Origin: Nematostella vectensis
Taxonomy: Eukaryota; Cnidaria; Anthozoa; Actiniaria; Edwardsiidae
DNA length: 60,000 bases
Assembly: GCF_932526225.1 (NCBI RefSeq)
Contig: NC_064045.1
Span: 2,144,501 to 2,204,500, forward strand
Direction: 5' to 3'
Positions 35,545 through 49,700 of this stretch are shown in pieces. How positions within the stretch are numbered: the first letter of the stretch is position 1; each line of letters begins with the position of its first letter. The notes beneath the pieces are model-generated. The model was not told the origin of the DNA. It saw only the letters and a program-made list of their open reading frames with translations, and did no database searches. Both the position numbers and the translations under genes were made by a program.

Positions 35545-38500
35545 CTAACTCTCCATAGGTTCTCCCTCTGTCTTGTCCTCATGGCCGTTCTCCCGTGAGC
35601 CTGCGATGGTGGAAGAGACCTTCAGTGGTTGGCAGGTGAGCGTGCGCAGGTTGATCAAGGCGCATGTCTTGCTGGTGGCAAACGCTGGCACAGCAACAAG
35701 GAGGACTCTCTGCTTATTGTCACCTGTGGGGCAGAGGTCAAAGACGTATTGTCACCAGTGAAAGCAGAGTGTCAATTGGAATATATTCTATTGTCTTTTA
35801 AGGGTTGAGGTTTCCATCGTACCTCCAAAGGTAACTGGTGACAATGCGGCTTGTTCAATTGTTACACTCTACTGCGTGTCTCAACTCCACTCAACCCTGC
35901 TGTTGCCCCTAGGCAGATCTGGGTCCACCACTAAAGCATTCAGCACAAAAAGGGAAACCAAGAATAATCCACTGGTATCTTGCACATTACCTTTTCTTGG
36001 AGGGAAAAAGGGTTGCGGTGGGGTATCAGCACTGTACCAAATGTCACTAAGTCATTAAGTACACCCAAACAATGCTGCGGCTTCCAAGCATATCTTATCA
36101 CTGGCAACTTACCAGTGAGTACTTTGGATTGATAGCTTGGCTGATTGCTTGCAAAGTAGACATGAGGACACTTCTCCAGGATGAAGGGATCTTGATCAGC
36201 GTATGGGTAACAGTCTAAACAGATCAAAAACCGCAATTTTCAAAGAGTACTCAAAAAGACCACACTGTCAGGTTGCAATGAGTGACACACTTAGGGTATC
36301 AAGTGCTGCAGGTACAATGGGTGACATACCTAGGGTGTCAGGTGCTGTAGGTGCAAGATGGCTGCACACCATGTTCTGTTCCAAGATGTCCATACTGTTG
36401 TCAAAAGTAGTGACCTTACTGATGTCACTAACATTTTGGCCCGAGGTGCCAAGCACTCTGGATGCAAATAAAAAACACAACAAATCAACTGTTGGCGCTG
36501 TTTGACGCCCCCCCCCCCCTGACACCTGCATTCATCCATACCTGACCCCCCTAACATCTGCATTCATCTATACCTGACCCCCCTGACACTTGCATTTGTC
36601 CATACTTGACCCCCCTGACACCTGCATTCATCCATACCTGACCCCCTGACACCTGCATTCATCCATACCTGACCCCCCTGACATCTGCATTCATCTATAC
36701 CTGACCCCCCTGAAACTTGCATTCATCCATACCTGATCCCCCTGACACTTGCATTTATCCATACCTGACCCCCCTGACACTTGCATTCATCCATACCTGA
36801 CCCCCCTGACACTTGCATTCATCCATACCTGATACCTGCATTCATCCATACCTGACACCTGCATTCATCCATACCTGATGCCTCCTATGACAGCTTCATA
36901 TGGGTTAGTCACACTTTGCATTGTGGGATATGCGATGGCCTCGGGGAACATGCACCGATGAAGAGGCTGCTGGGGCAGGGCGTGGTTTGTGGGGTCAAAT
37001 TCACCAGGCATGACGTCAACAGCAACACAAGACTGAAATAGTATAGGGTGTCAGCAAAAATAAACTGGCAAGGGAACAGTAGTAGAGATGTGTGTATAAA
37101 TGAATGCCCTAAAAATTCCTCTGAATCCATTATGCGATGTTTACCATATTGCTGCATGTACCTTATTATAGAAAATTACATTCCACTAAATCAACTCGAA
37201 TTTGAAAAATTCTCATTAATGAAATATATCCTAATTAAGTTTATTGTTAATTTGTAATACACTAATTAAGTTAAATGTACATTTAGAAAACGTTAATTAA
37301 TACTGAATTTTATAAAAGATCTAATACAAAATTCAATTATTTTTAAAACCATACTCTGTTTATTAATAAAGAGTTCCACATGTTTAGTTGTCTTCTTTGA
37401 TCACGTTAGGTAATTTTTTAATTTGGTCGTTGTTCTCTCTAGCAGTAATAGCTTGCATGCTTGATGATAATAGTATTTTGTAAATGGAATGGATGATGCT
37501 AGGGTTCTAGCATCATCCTAGGCAAGATTTCAAAAAATAATACATTAGATTTTTGTATTAGAGACAGTGTAATTTAATCATTTTGGATACTATTATAATA
37601 AGAACGCTTGGAATTCTGTATGGCAGTAAAGTGCGGAACTTACAGCAAGCTGTTGCAGAAACTCATCAAGACTTTTGACAGCAGAGACGGTTCCAGCAGT
37701 GAGATTTCTTGTCAAATATTTTGCCTGTCAAAAATATTACAATCAGTCTTCTCCTTTGCTAGTGAGGCAGCTGAGAATTTTACCCTTTTGTACTTCTCTC
37801 AGTTGAAAGCTCATTGATTTTCATCAGTTTGAATTATGAGTTGGATTTTGATCATCATCAAGAAGTTGTACAAATCTGTTCATGGTATTTGAATCAACCA
37901 AAGGAAAATCATACCTTTTTTTCACTCTCTTTGGTCTGTGTGCATTTGCTGAGAGAGTTCCCCGCCACAATGACTCTCACAACTTTACCACAAGACTCTT
38001 GATCCTTTAAAAAATCAGCAAGTTAATGATGGTAAGAATTCATTAGGGGTATTTTCCTCTAGAACATTTCACTTGTAAAAAGATAACCCCTGGGGAACAG
38101 TAAGGATTAAACTTGATAAAAAAACAGCTGTGAAAAAGCCAGGTGCCGGAGGTCTCTTGGGGATTCAACATGTCTAAGACTGTCACCAATGTATCATTTT
38201 TGGCGACAAAACACTAGAAAGTCTTTAGGTGCATGATCTAAAGGCTTTGGACTCTCAATAATTTGTTGTTTTGCCAGCTTGGCCCTTGTAAGACATTTAT
38301 GAAATCAATATGGGTTAGGCTTTCTGTAATCGGAAATGTGTACCACTTTAATAGTTATTCCTCATACCTGTAAACTGCCTAGTTCTCCAGTTATCAAATC
38401 ACTCAGCAGCTGTAAGCTTAGCATATCCTGACTCTCCTCCCCAAACCCAAGACCTGACACCAATACCAGGAAGCGGTCATTTCCCTCGGCTATGTCCTGG

Positions 38501-40310
38501 TCGAGGTCTGGTGCAACCTGGTACGGCAGACCACTGGTACAGGAGTCCTCTACTACAAACTTGCCGTCATCAGAAGTACGGCCAGACAAGGCCATGATAG
38601 TACCTGCAATATCACCAGGAAGGAAAAAAAAACATGAGGGTACCAACAACCAGGAAGAATAAAAATACACCAAAGAAAAAGAACTAATAAATCATGTAAC
38701 TAAATAAGCTCTCAATTAGGAGCACAACAAAACTTGGACATGGTCCATTGTCTGCCTGTGGTGACTTGTGAATTGGCTGGCAATTTGCAGAGAGAACGAA
38801 AAGATGGACAAAAAGCCAGAATGAAAAAAACAAATAAAGCAACTAGTGGAAGACGAATAGCAAACTAGAATCTATGTTGTAATATATGGGGTAAGATGGG
38901 TCTTATCTCTCCAACAAATTGAACTAAATCAACTGATATATCAATATCACTAGGAGGTTATTGTACTCCATCAATACATATAACCTTATTTTACTTCATT
39001 CAAAATAGTTAATAAATAAAAAACAAAGCATTCTACAATCTTATGCTTCACTTTGCAGTTAGCCTGTAGTAGACTACCCCTACTTATCGATCACAACCTA
39101 CAAACTCTGAAACCTATTGGAACCCATTTCCAGCCTTCTTTGAATATAACACCCTAAATCACTCACCACTAATAGATGTACCAACTTCAATATTCCCTGT
39201 CAAAACCACCCGTTCACATTCATCTTCTAGTACCATGAAGTCGTCATCTGAGGCATAATTAACCCTGCTGGGCTGCAACAGAAGATTTTGCTGAAAAAAA
39301 GTATAAAAAAGAAAAGATCTGTGAGCAAAATGATGCATGTGAAGATGGTGGATCTAGCTGCTCTATTACATATTTAAACTGACATATCAATAACGGAAAA
39401 AAACACCACAAGGTTAAAATGGTAAGTTAAAACAAATATGTGAAAACAGAATAATTTTGCTGATGTTTTATGCATTATACAACTTTGTGTTTATTTTTCC
39501 TCCTGATTCCACACACCTACACAGACTACCTAGTTATTCTACAGCTTGTCACTACTCTTTCTGTTTCAGTTTATAATTTTGTCCCTAAAAACATGTTTAA
39601 AGTTAAATCTGCCCCTGAAGTTTGGCAGGCTACAAACTATTCCAAAAAGTTAAAAAATATGGCTGTGGCTGTGTGCCTTCCCTTCATCAAGCTTCCACAA
39701 CCTTGTACAGCCACTCACCTCGGCACTCATCTCCTTCAGAACACATGGCTTCAACTCCATCTTCTTGAACAAGGTCCCAATAATACAGCACTTTTCTTCC
39801 AATTTAAGCTCTGTGAGTTTCTTGATTGGTAATGAATTTCCTGTTTAGACAAATGAGGGAATCATGGGAGGATACTATACAAATTCTTGTCGCCTATAGA
39901 AAAAAGGTCAATGCTGTTGGTTAAAAGCATGTATTCGTGCCATGGCAACTCGGGTGGGTCGAGGAAAAATCGGGAGCGGGGGGTATTAGGGAGAAGGTAC
40001 ATGTACCTTTTGGTATTATCACTTAGAACTGAAATATGATGGTCATATATTACTCACCCCACTTTCTCCTTGCAGCAGCTGCAAGCTTTTTCCTCATCGC
40101 CATTAGCCTCACGGCGTAAAACTGCGAATACTGCCTCCCGAAAGAACGCTCCTTTAGCCGAAATCGCTCGCTTAAGTTCTCATAACTACAAGTTGCACGA
40201 TCGACTTTGTTTTCGTCTTCGATGCCACATTCTTGAGAATTCGGACGAGATAGAAGGCTCTCTGCTTTGAGACTTGTGCATTTACCTTTTGAAATTTCTG
40301 ACGTATGCAT
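35545..40310 (-). CDS. POLD2: DNA polymerase delta subunit 2 (p50, B subunit)
   Basis: Regulatory subunit that bridges the catalytic and accessory subunits of the replicative polymerase delta in the nucleus. Ten coding exons, all phases agreeing, 490 aa (human 469): 40310-40058, 39840-39719, 39290-39167, 38603-38368, 38004-37915, 37724-37644, 37032-36875, 36457-36330, 36214-36113, 35723-35545. Landmarks are [20 protein letters not shown] in the OB-fold region, [27 protein letters not shown], the inactive phosphoesterase block [47 protein letters not shown] and the C-terminal [10 protein letters not shown]. The first exon is longer than usual; a possible donor AAAAG|GTAAAT inside it leaves the exact N-terminus open. 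Introns 7 and 8 carry duplicated donor regions. Confidence 0.95.
35780..35853. mobile_element. Fragment of the TTAA-type MITE
   Basis: Contains GGTTGAGGTTTCCATC and ACTGGTGACAATGCGGCTT, matching in order one end of the complete element at 51480-51725. The other end is missing. It lies in POLD2 intron 9. Confidence 0.75.
36507..36879 (-). repeat. Donor-copying minisatellite in POLD2 intron 7
   Basis: About 11 copies of a 32-33 bp unit; on the minus strand each carries TCAGGTATGGATGAATGC, the same bases as the exon 7 donor (ATCAG|GTATGGATGAATGC). The array fills the intron almost completely. Confidence 0.9.
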
Positions 40311-40381
40311 ATCAAGACGTTGCCACTAAAGAAAAAAACTGGGTTTGAGGAATAGTTTCAAGAGATTTTATAAGGAATCAA

Positions 40382-40393
40382 TTTCCCGCCAAA
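40382..40393. promoter_or_regulatory. E2F site upstream of POLD2
   Basis: TTTCCCGCCAAA perfectly matches the E2F/DP consensus and lies about 72 bp upstream of the POLD2 ATG. Role inferred from sequence and from the known E2F control of replication genes. Confidence 0.65.
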
Positions 40394-40817
40394 GTAAAAG
40401 TAGATTTCAAGACCGCTGTACAGGTCGAATGGGAAGACTGGGCACTAGTCAATTTCAAAATGCACAGGTAGCCCCAAGCCATCTCTCTTTTTAGGGAAGA
40501 AATAATAATAATGCCAAGGCTTATGCTGTTCGTCAATTTCCAATAATAATAGTCACATTAATTCGTAATAATTATACTCCTTTTAATGTAAAATAAAATT
40601 TTCTTCGAAAAAAAAGCCTATCTATTTGAAACAGTTCAAAGTTTGTATTCTCGACAAGATAAGACAGATTTCCGAATCTGTGTGTTAATTGTTTCAATTA
40701 CTCTTGGGTTTCCTGTGGTCACACGTCATTCTCAATAAAGAGTCTGGTTACCAGTCTCGAGAAGCCATTCATGACCATTTCATTTATGACAGGAGCCCAT
40801 CAAGCCTGATTTTATGA

Positions 40818-40827
40818 CCAAATAAGG
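40818..40827. promoter_or_regulatory. CArG box (SRF site), distal
   Basis: CCAAATAAGG fits CC(A/T)6GG exactly, about 150 bp upstream of the actin ATG. Confidence 0.75.
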
Positions 40828-40839
40828 TAACAAGTAATA

Positions 40840-42525
<1,686 letters not shown>

Positions 42526-42683
42526 GCTTGCATCAGACTGATGAAACCACATCTTGGTCGCTTTCATCAAGCACTGTATACCATGTTATGTGGGGCTGCT
42601 TAGAGGCAGTAGATCGTTTGTTTTTGTTGAAGGCTAGGACCATTCATTTATTGTTTTTCACATTGTAGAAACATCCATTTCAA

Positions 42684-42689
42684 AATAAA
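42684..42689 (+). terminator. Actin polyadenylation signal
   Basis: AATAAA 159 bp after the actin stop codon, followed by a TGT-rich stretch. Confidence 0.7.
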
Positions 42690-42782
42690 TTGTTCTGCGT
42701 CAGTGAGAATGTGTGATGTGCTTTTTTTATCAGAAACGAAGTAAATTGTACCTGTAGTCTGAGCATCTTAACAACCAGCTTA

Positions 42783-42997
42783 TGCCTGGTACACACTAGT
42801 AACATAATGACATGGGTGAGCACACTCTTATCTCCGTATGCTCAAGTGTGAATGGTATGACATTTTGACATAAACCCGACCTAATGACATAAGAGAAAAA
42901 CATGTTTTTTCTCTTTTGTCATTGTGTCCATGTCGTTATGTCGGGCTAAACAAAGTGCGCGTGCCCATGTCGTTATGTCACTAGTGTGCACTAGGCA
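42783..42997. mobile_element. PIF/Harbinger-like MITE
   Basis: 215 bp with long inverted termini (TGCCTGGTACACACTAGTAA at the left, and the complement of TGCCTAGTGCACACTAGTGA at the right). Flanked by TTA on both sides, the 3-bp target typical of PIF/Harbinger. No coding sequence. Confidence 0.8.
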
Positions 42998-43786
42998 TTA
43001 GAGAAGCTGTGAAGGAGGGAAGACAGGTTGACTAACAGGGAGAGTAGAAAAAGAATCCACTGACTAAAGTGAGGAGGCTTGGGGGGAGGGTACAAAACCC
43101 AAGCTTGAGACACCAACACCCAACCCTAGCATCTAAAGCAAACATATTTATGAGAGGATAATCTTTAGTTTTCAAATTCTTTTTATTATCCTTATACTTA
43201 TTTTATATTACAAATATTCTCTAAAAAATAAAAACATAGATTCCTAATGTCTTTAGCTGTCGTAGTAGCAAGTACATGTATAGTGTCTATTAAATTAATA
43301 GAAGGTGGGATTGTTGTGATGGTTGATGAATGGTAAACAAAAACTGTTGAGGTGACTGCCAAGAGAGAATAGAGAGTAGAATTCACCTAGATGGTCTGTC
43401 TAAATTTTAATTTATAACCTAGTCTTTGTATTCTATCAAAATATTCAAAAATCAATTGTGTGTTCTGTGATTTAAGTCTAAAACTCATACAGCGATATTA
43501 GCTAAGCCATGAGTAGTTAGAGACCACTTGGTGATGGGTAGAGGTGAATGTACATGTTTTCTGAAAAGTGATGTATAGCAACAGTTGTTGTCAGGAAGAT
43601 ACCCTTTCTCTTCTCTCCCGTTTAGAACATACATCTTCCATACAATAGCCCACAGGAAACCCACTCTAAGACACAGCTATCTGCAGGGTTACGACACAGG
43701 TAACCCATATCTGGCTTCCGTCTACTAGCCCATGCAGGAAACCACAGGGGCCCCACCAGATGTGCAGACCTATATTACAGAACTTG
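42998..43786. other. Intergenic, actin to cytohesin 3' ends
   Basis: No gene recognised. The cytohesin 3' UTR presumably lies here on the minus strand. Confidence 0.5.
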
Positions 43787-46700
43787 CTAGGTGTACATTG
43801 CTTGTGTGACTTTCTTTTTTCTCGTCTGTAGCATGTCATAGAAAGGGTCGAATATCATGCTTGCCCTAGAATCAAGAAAATTAATGAGATTGTGCCACAA
43901 GAGAGATCATGGTTTAATTTAAGGTATGTAAATATCATTAGCATGCTCACCTCTCAAAAAGTATTTAGTTGAAATTATAAGCAGGGATGAATATATATGA
44001 TCAAATGTCTCCCCCTTAGCAAAGTTAGACTCCCCCCCTAGGTAAGATTTTCTAGCATAGACCTCCCCCCTTCCCTTCCAATGCGTACCCCTTGATGTCT
44101 GCAGGGTGCAATAATTACCTTATCTGTTCAACACTTACTTAATGCATTGAATCCATGTTTGCCGCTCCTCTTCAGATGATGCACAGATACGATAAACATC
44201 ATGATGTCCTGTAGGCAAAGATTATCATCAGATTGCATGCTCTTCATTAACAACAACCAGGCATGTAGCTAAGACAAAACAGCTCACTGGCACAGATATC
44301 TGTGGGAAGAAAGTAACAGGCGTCTGCCTAGGGGTGTGGGGGGGGGGTATGCACCCCCCCCCCTAGCCACCAAAAATTGAGCCATCAATTTCTTATTGAA
44401 GGATGTCAAATGCTATCCTTTTCCAGTATGGCACCTATGACCGTGCACCCATTAGCAAATCCTCGGTATGTGTCTAGGAAGACCTAATCCATGCTTGAAG
44501 CACGATCCATTTATTCAGAATATGTATAAGATAGAATAGATTCTAAAAAATACAAGGGGAATGCACCTTCAACCACTTTCCCTTCCGAGTCTGTCTTGCA
44601 CGCCTTGATGAGACCAGTCGAGTTTTCACTCGAGTAAATCTCAAAACAGTACTGAAAAGAGTGTAAAGATAGAGTCCATTAGCACTTCAAGCAGCCAAAA
44701 AAAATTGTATTTAAAGAAAATTCAGTTCAGTTCAATTCAGTTTTTGTAATTAGTTTGCACCATCATTTTTTAAAATTTGCCAAATTTTACAGGAACGCCT
44801 TTAGGTTTAAAATTGACATGGAAAGTGATTTAGAAAACTAAAAATCAATCAAAACAGCTTTAAAGATGTTTTAAAAGGAAACATCACCCATGATTATGGA
44901 CATGTTCACATTTCTAAAGACATCATCAAAACTATTGCTGCAGATTTTACATTTCCTAGTACAAGACTTTTGATGCCCATTGATGGAAATTGCTCTGAAT
45001 TCTTTTGAAATGTTAGAAATCCTCGGCCTTATATCATAAAAACATTCTAACAAAATAAAAAAAACCCATAAAATTTAGTGGATGAATTAAAAAATGGCTT
45101 CACATAATGTCTTAACAAATAACAAAGGTGTGGCTGACAATTTTTCTTTAAAGTTATCCCTCACCTTTCGCTTGGCATCATTAGCTTCTCTAACTTGTAA
45201 ATTCTCCAGCGGAATGATACCTCTAGGCTCACGATCCTAAACAGATTAATCAGGAGAATGATACCTCTAGGCTCACGATCCTAAACAGATTAATCAGGAG
45301 GTCTATACAACATCTCCTTACATATGTCCTTTTTTTCGAACTGGTTATTAGCAATGTTAACATTTCGATGTCCTACCCCAGCATTCTTGAAGTAGTACAG
45401 ACAGTTGTCTTTGAGAATAAAGTAACGCTTTCTCCAGCTCTTGTGCAAGCCACCTGATGGAAAGCAGATAAACAGTAATTCAAGACACTGCATAAGGAAT
45501 CATTTATATAAAGAAGTTAGGAAGAAAGTGCTCCCAAGCCACCTGATGGAAAGCAGATAAACAGTAATTCAAGACACTGCATAAGGAATCAATTATATAA
45601 AGAAGTTAGGAAGAAAGTGCTCCCAAGCCACCTGATGGAAAGCAGATAAACAGTAATTCAAGACACTGCATAAGGAATCATTTATATAAAGAAGTTAGGA
45701 AGAAAGTGCTCCCAAGCCACCTGATGGAAAGCAGATAAACAGTAATTCAAGACACTGTATAAGAAATCATTTATAAAAAGAAGTTAGGAAGAAAGTGCTC
45801 CCAAGCCACCTGATGGAAAGCAGATAAACAGTAATTCAAGACACTGCATAAGGAATCATTTATATAAAGAAGTTAGGAAGAAAGTGCTCCCTGATTCCAC
45901 CACCCTATGCAGACCATGGGCCGGTTCCTGAAAGGCCGATCAACCTAACCCTCTATCAGCGCCTAATCCCGGGGTAAAAATTCGCTAATCGTAGGTTAGC
46001 TAACCGACGGATAACTCACCGTTCCCGAAAGCCAAGTAATCCCCCGAATGACTAACCCTGGATTAAACGAGTGAAAAACTGGTTTGAGGAGTATAATTCA
46101 CACAGGGTACCCAGTATATCAACAGAAAGCAACTTAAATTTACCTTTGGTGATTTTATTTTCGCAGAAAAGCCCCAAAACACCTCTACATCACCTGTAAT
46201 TACCTCCATTTCATGGCCAAAAAAGTGTCATTTGCAGGATTCGAGTTGGTGCGTGACACTAGCGAGACAGATTCATTTCGAGTATAAATTTCATGTAACT
46301 TTCTGTCTGTCCCAGCACAATTTTCAAGTCTGCATCGCAACGAAGGTCACATAATAAAGCGAAATGTTAGGATATTTGATCCCTACATTGTTTTGTGTAA
46401 CGTCTTTTTTGTCGACAACTTAATTTTATGAAGCTTTAGTTCTACTACAAAGTTTGGGAGGCCTGTGTTACGCCAACTAAACAGTGGGTTAGCAAGTTAA
46501 CACACCTCGCGAGCAGGGTTAGATTTTACCTCCAAACTGACCCAGAGTTAGCGCTAACCAGCGTTTCGGGAACAGAACTAATCTGGGGGTAAAAATTTAA
46601 TCGTGGGTTAGGGTTAATTTAACCCTGGGTTAGTGCAAATCGGCTTTTCAGGAACCGGCACCATGTCTACAACTTGTCTGTTGTTTTTATAGACATACCA

Positions 46701-49700
46701 TGCATTTGGTAGTGTGCTGTCATTGAAAATTGCAGCAGTAGTTGTATAAAATTGAGGCTTCTTTGGTATCTCTTTGCAGTGCAGATGTGCAAGGTTTTGC
46801 TTGCAAAAGGTACAATACCAGTGTTTGCATATACATTGTTTAGCACGACAACTACATGATGTACCTTCTTTGATGAGTTGCCCTTCACGGTCTGGGTTGA
46901 AGAATGTGTGTGTGATATCACTCCCGTCATCTTCAGGAATCTTGAACTCTTCACTCTTAATACTGTCATAAAGAGCCTAAAACAACCACACAACAGTCAA
47001 CCAAGCAACAATTCACCCACACAAAAAGTCAGAAAGAGCACGAGACAACCACACAACACATCGCCCACACAACAAGTCACCCATACAACAAGTCACCCAC
47101 ACAACAGGTCAACCACACAACAAGTCACCCACCCAACAAGTCACCCACACAACAAGTCAGAAAGAGCATGAGACAACCACACAAAACATCACCCACACAA
47201 CAAGTCACACACACTACAAGCCACCCACGCAACAAGTCAACCACACAACAGGTGATCCACACAACAAGTCATCTGCACAACAACTCACCCACACAACAAG
47301 TCACCCACACAACAGGTGGTCCACACAACAAGTCGCCCACACAACACATCACCCACACAACAAGTCACCCACACAACAGGTGATCCACACAACAAGTCAT
47401 CTGCACAACAAGTCACCCACACAACAGGTGATCCACACAACAAGTCATCTGCACAACAAGTCACCCACACAACAAGTCACCCACACAACAGGTGATCCAC
47501 ACAACAAGTCGCCCACACAACACATCACCCACACAACAAGTCACCCACACAACAGGTGATCCACACAACAAGTCGCCCACACAACAAGTCACCCATACAA
47601 CAAGTCACCCACACAACAAGTCACCCACATAACAGGTGATCCACACAACAAGTCGCCCACACAACACGTCACCCACACAACAAGTCACCCGCACAACAAG
47701 ATACCCGCACAACAGGTGATCCGCACAACAGGTGATCCACACAACAAGTTACCCACACAACAAGTTACCCAAACAACACGTCATGCACAGAACAGGTCAC
47801 CCACACAACAAGTCATAGGGAGAAAGAAACAACCACACAACAAATTACTTGAACAACAATTCATAAATAGGATACGGGCTTTCTTTAAAATCTAGTCTTC
47901 CCCATTTTTTACCCTAGGTATTTAGTCCATATGAAATCCACAAAATGCTATAAATTTGTGGGTAAATTATGCCTTTTTCTACTTTGTCAAAAACATGTTA
48001 CATTTACACAAAACAAATTTCACTTTGAAACTGATTGCTGTAGAGAGTCAAGAAGCTTTTGTTGAAGATGGAAGTGATTGCTTGATGTACTCCCTAACCA
48101 CGTCCCTCTAAACTTACCACAAGAAAGTCTCTATCCAGATCCTCTCCACAGTTGATTCCACGATTCATTTGAATAAATTTCTCTACTGTTGGCTGAGGGG
48201 AAAACAAAGGGCTATCTGTCACTTGACGATTGTTCAACTAGTAACATGAACATAAAACTGAAAAATGTCATCTTACCTTATCTTTTACATTAGGGTTATG
48301 TAGACTGGTGTTTAGTAGGATAATGGCAAAGCTGAGAACATAGCATGTGTCTACAAACAGAGTAAGGACTATCAACATAGCATGTGTCTACAAACAGAGT
48401 AAGGACTATCAACATAGCATGTGTCTACAAACAGAGTAAGGACTATCAACATAGCATGTGTCTACAAACAGAGTAAGGACTATCAACATAGCATGTATCT
48501 ACAAACAGTGCAATACACTCTATCCACTCATGGATTTATTCCATTTTTTAACCCCATCCCAGATCAAAATAACCCACCCACACATGGACTTATCCAATAT
48601 ACTTTTTTACCCAAACCCAGATTAATACACCAATACTGCTCAAATACTTGCACTTCACCCACCCGTGGATGTAAACAGGCCAGGATTATCAGCACAGTAC
48701 TTCTGGGCAAATGCCTCCATCATTCTATCAATCTTCTGTGCTTCGCCAGGGAGTCTGAAACTCCAGAGGAATTGTCTAAAATGTAAAACAAAACATTGTT
48801 GCTTATACTGCAGCCAGCATATACCTACCTACCTACCTACCTACCTACCTACCTACCTACCTACCTACCTACCTACCTACCTACCTACCTACCTACCTAC
48901 CTACCTACCTACCTACCTACCTACCTACCTACCTACCTACCTACCTACCTACCTACCTACCTACCTACCTACCTACCTACCTACCTACCTACCTACCTAC
49001 CTACCTACCTACCTACCTACCTACCTACCTACCTACCTACCTACCTACCTACCTACCTACCTACCTACCTACCTACCTACCTACCTACCTACCTACCTAC
49101 CTACCTACCTACCTACCTACCTACCTACCTACCTACCTACCTACCTACCTACCTACCTACCTACCTACCTACCTACCTACCTACCTACCTACCTACCTAC
49201 CTACCTACCTACCTACCTACCTACCTACCTACCTACCTACCTACCTACCTACCTACCTACCTACCTACCTACCTACCTACCTACCTACCTACCTACCTAC
49301 CTACCTACCTACCTACCTACCTACCTACCTACCTACCTACCTACCTACCTACCTACCTACCTACCTACCTACCTACCTACCTACCTACCTACCTACCTAC
49401 CTACCTACCTACCTACCTACCTACCTACCTACCTACCTACCTACCTACCTACCTACCTACCTACCTACCTACCTACCTACCTACCTACCTACCTACCTAC
49501 CTACCTACCTACCTACCTACCTACCTACCTACCTACCTACCTACCTACCTACCTACCTACCTACCTACCTACCTACCTACCTACCTACCTACCTACCTAC
49601 CTACCTACCTACCTACCTACCTACCTACCTACCTACCTACCTACCTACCTACCTACCTACCTACCTACCTACCTACCTACCTACCTACCTACCTACCTAC

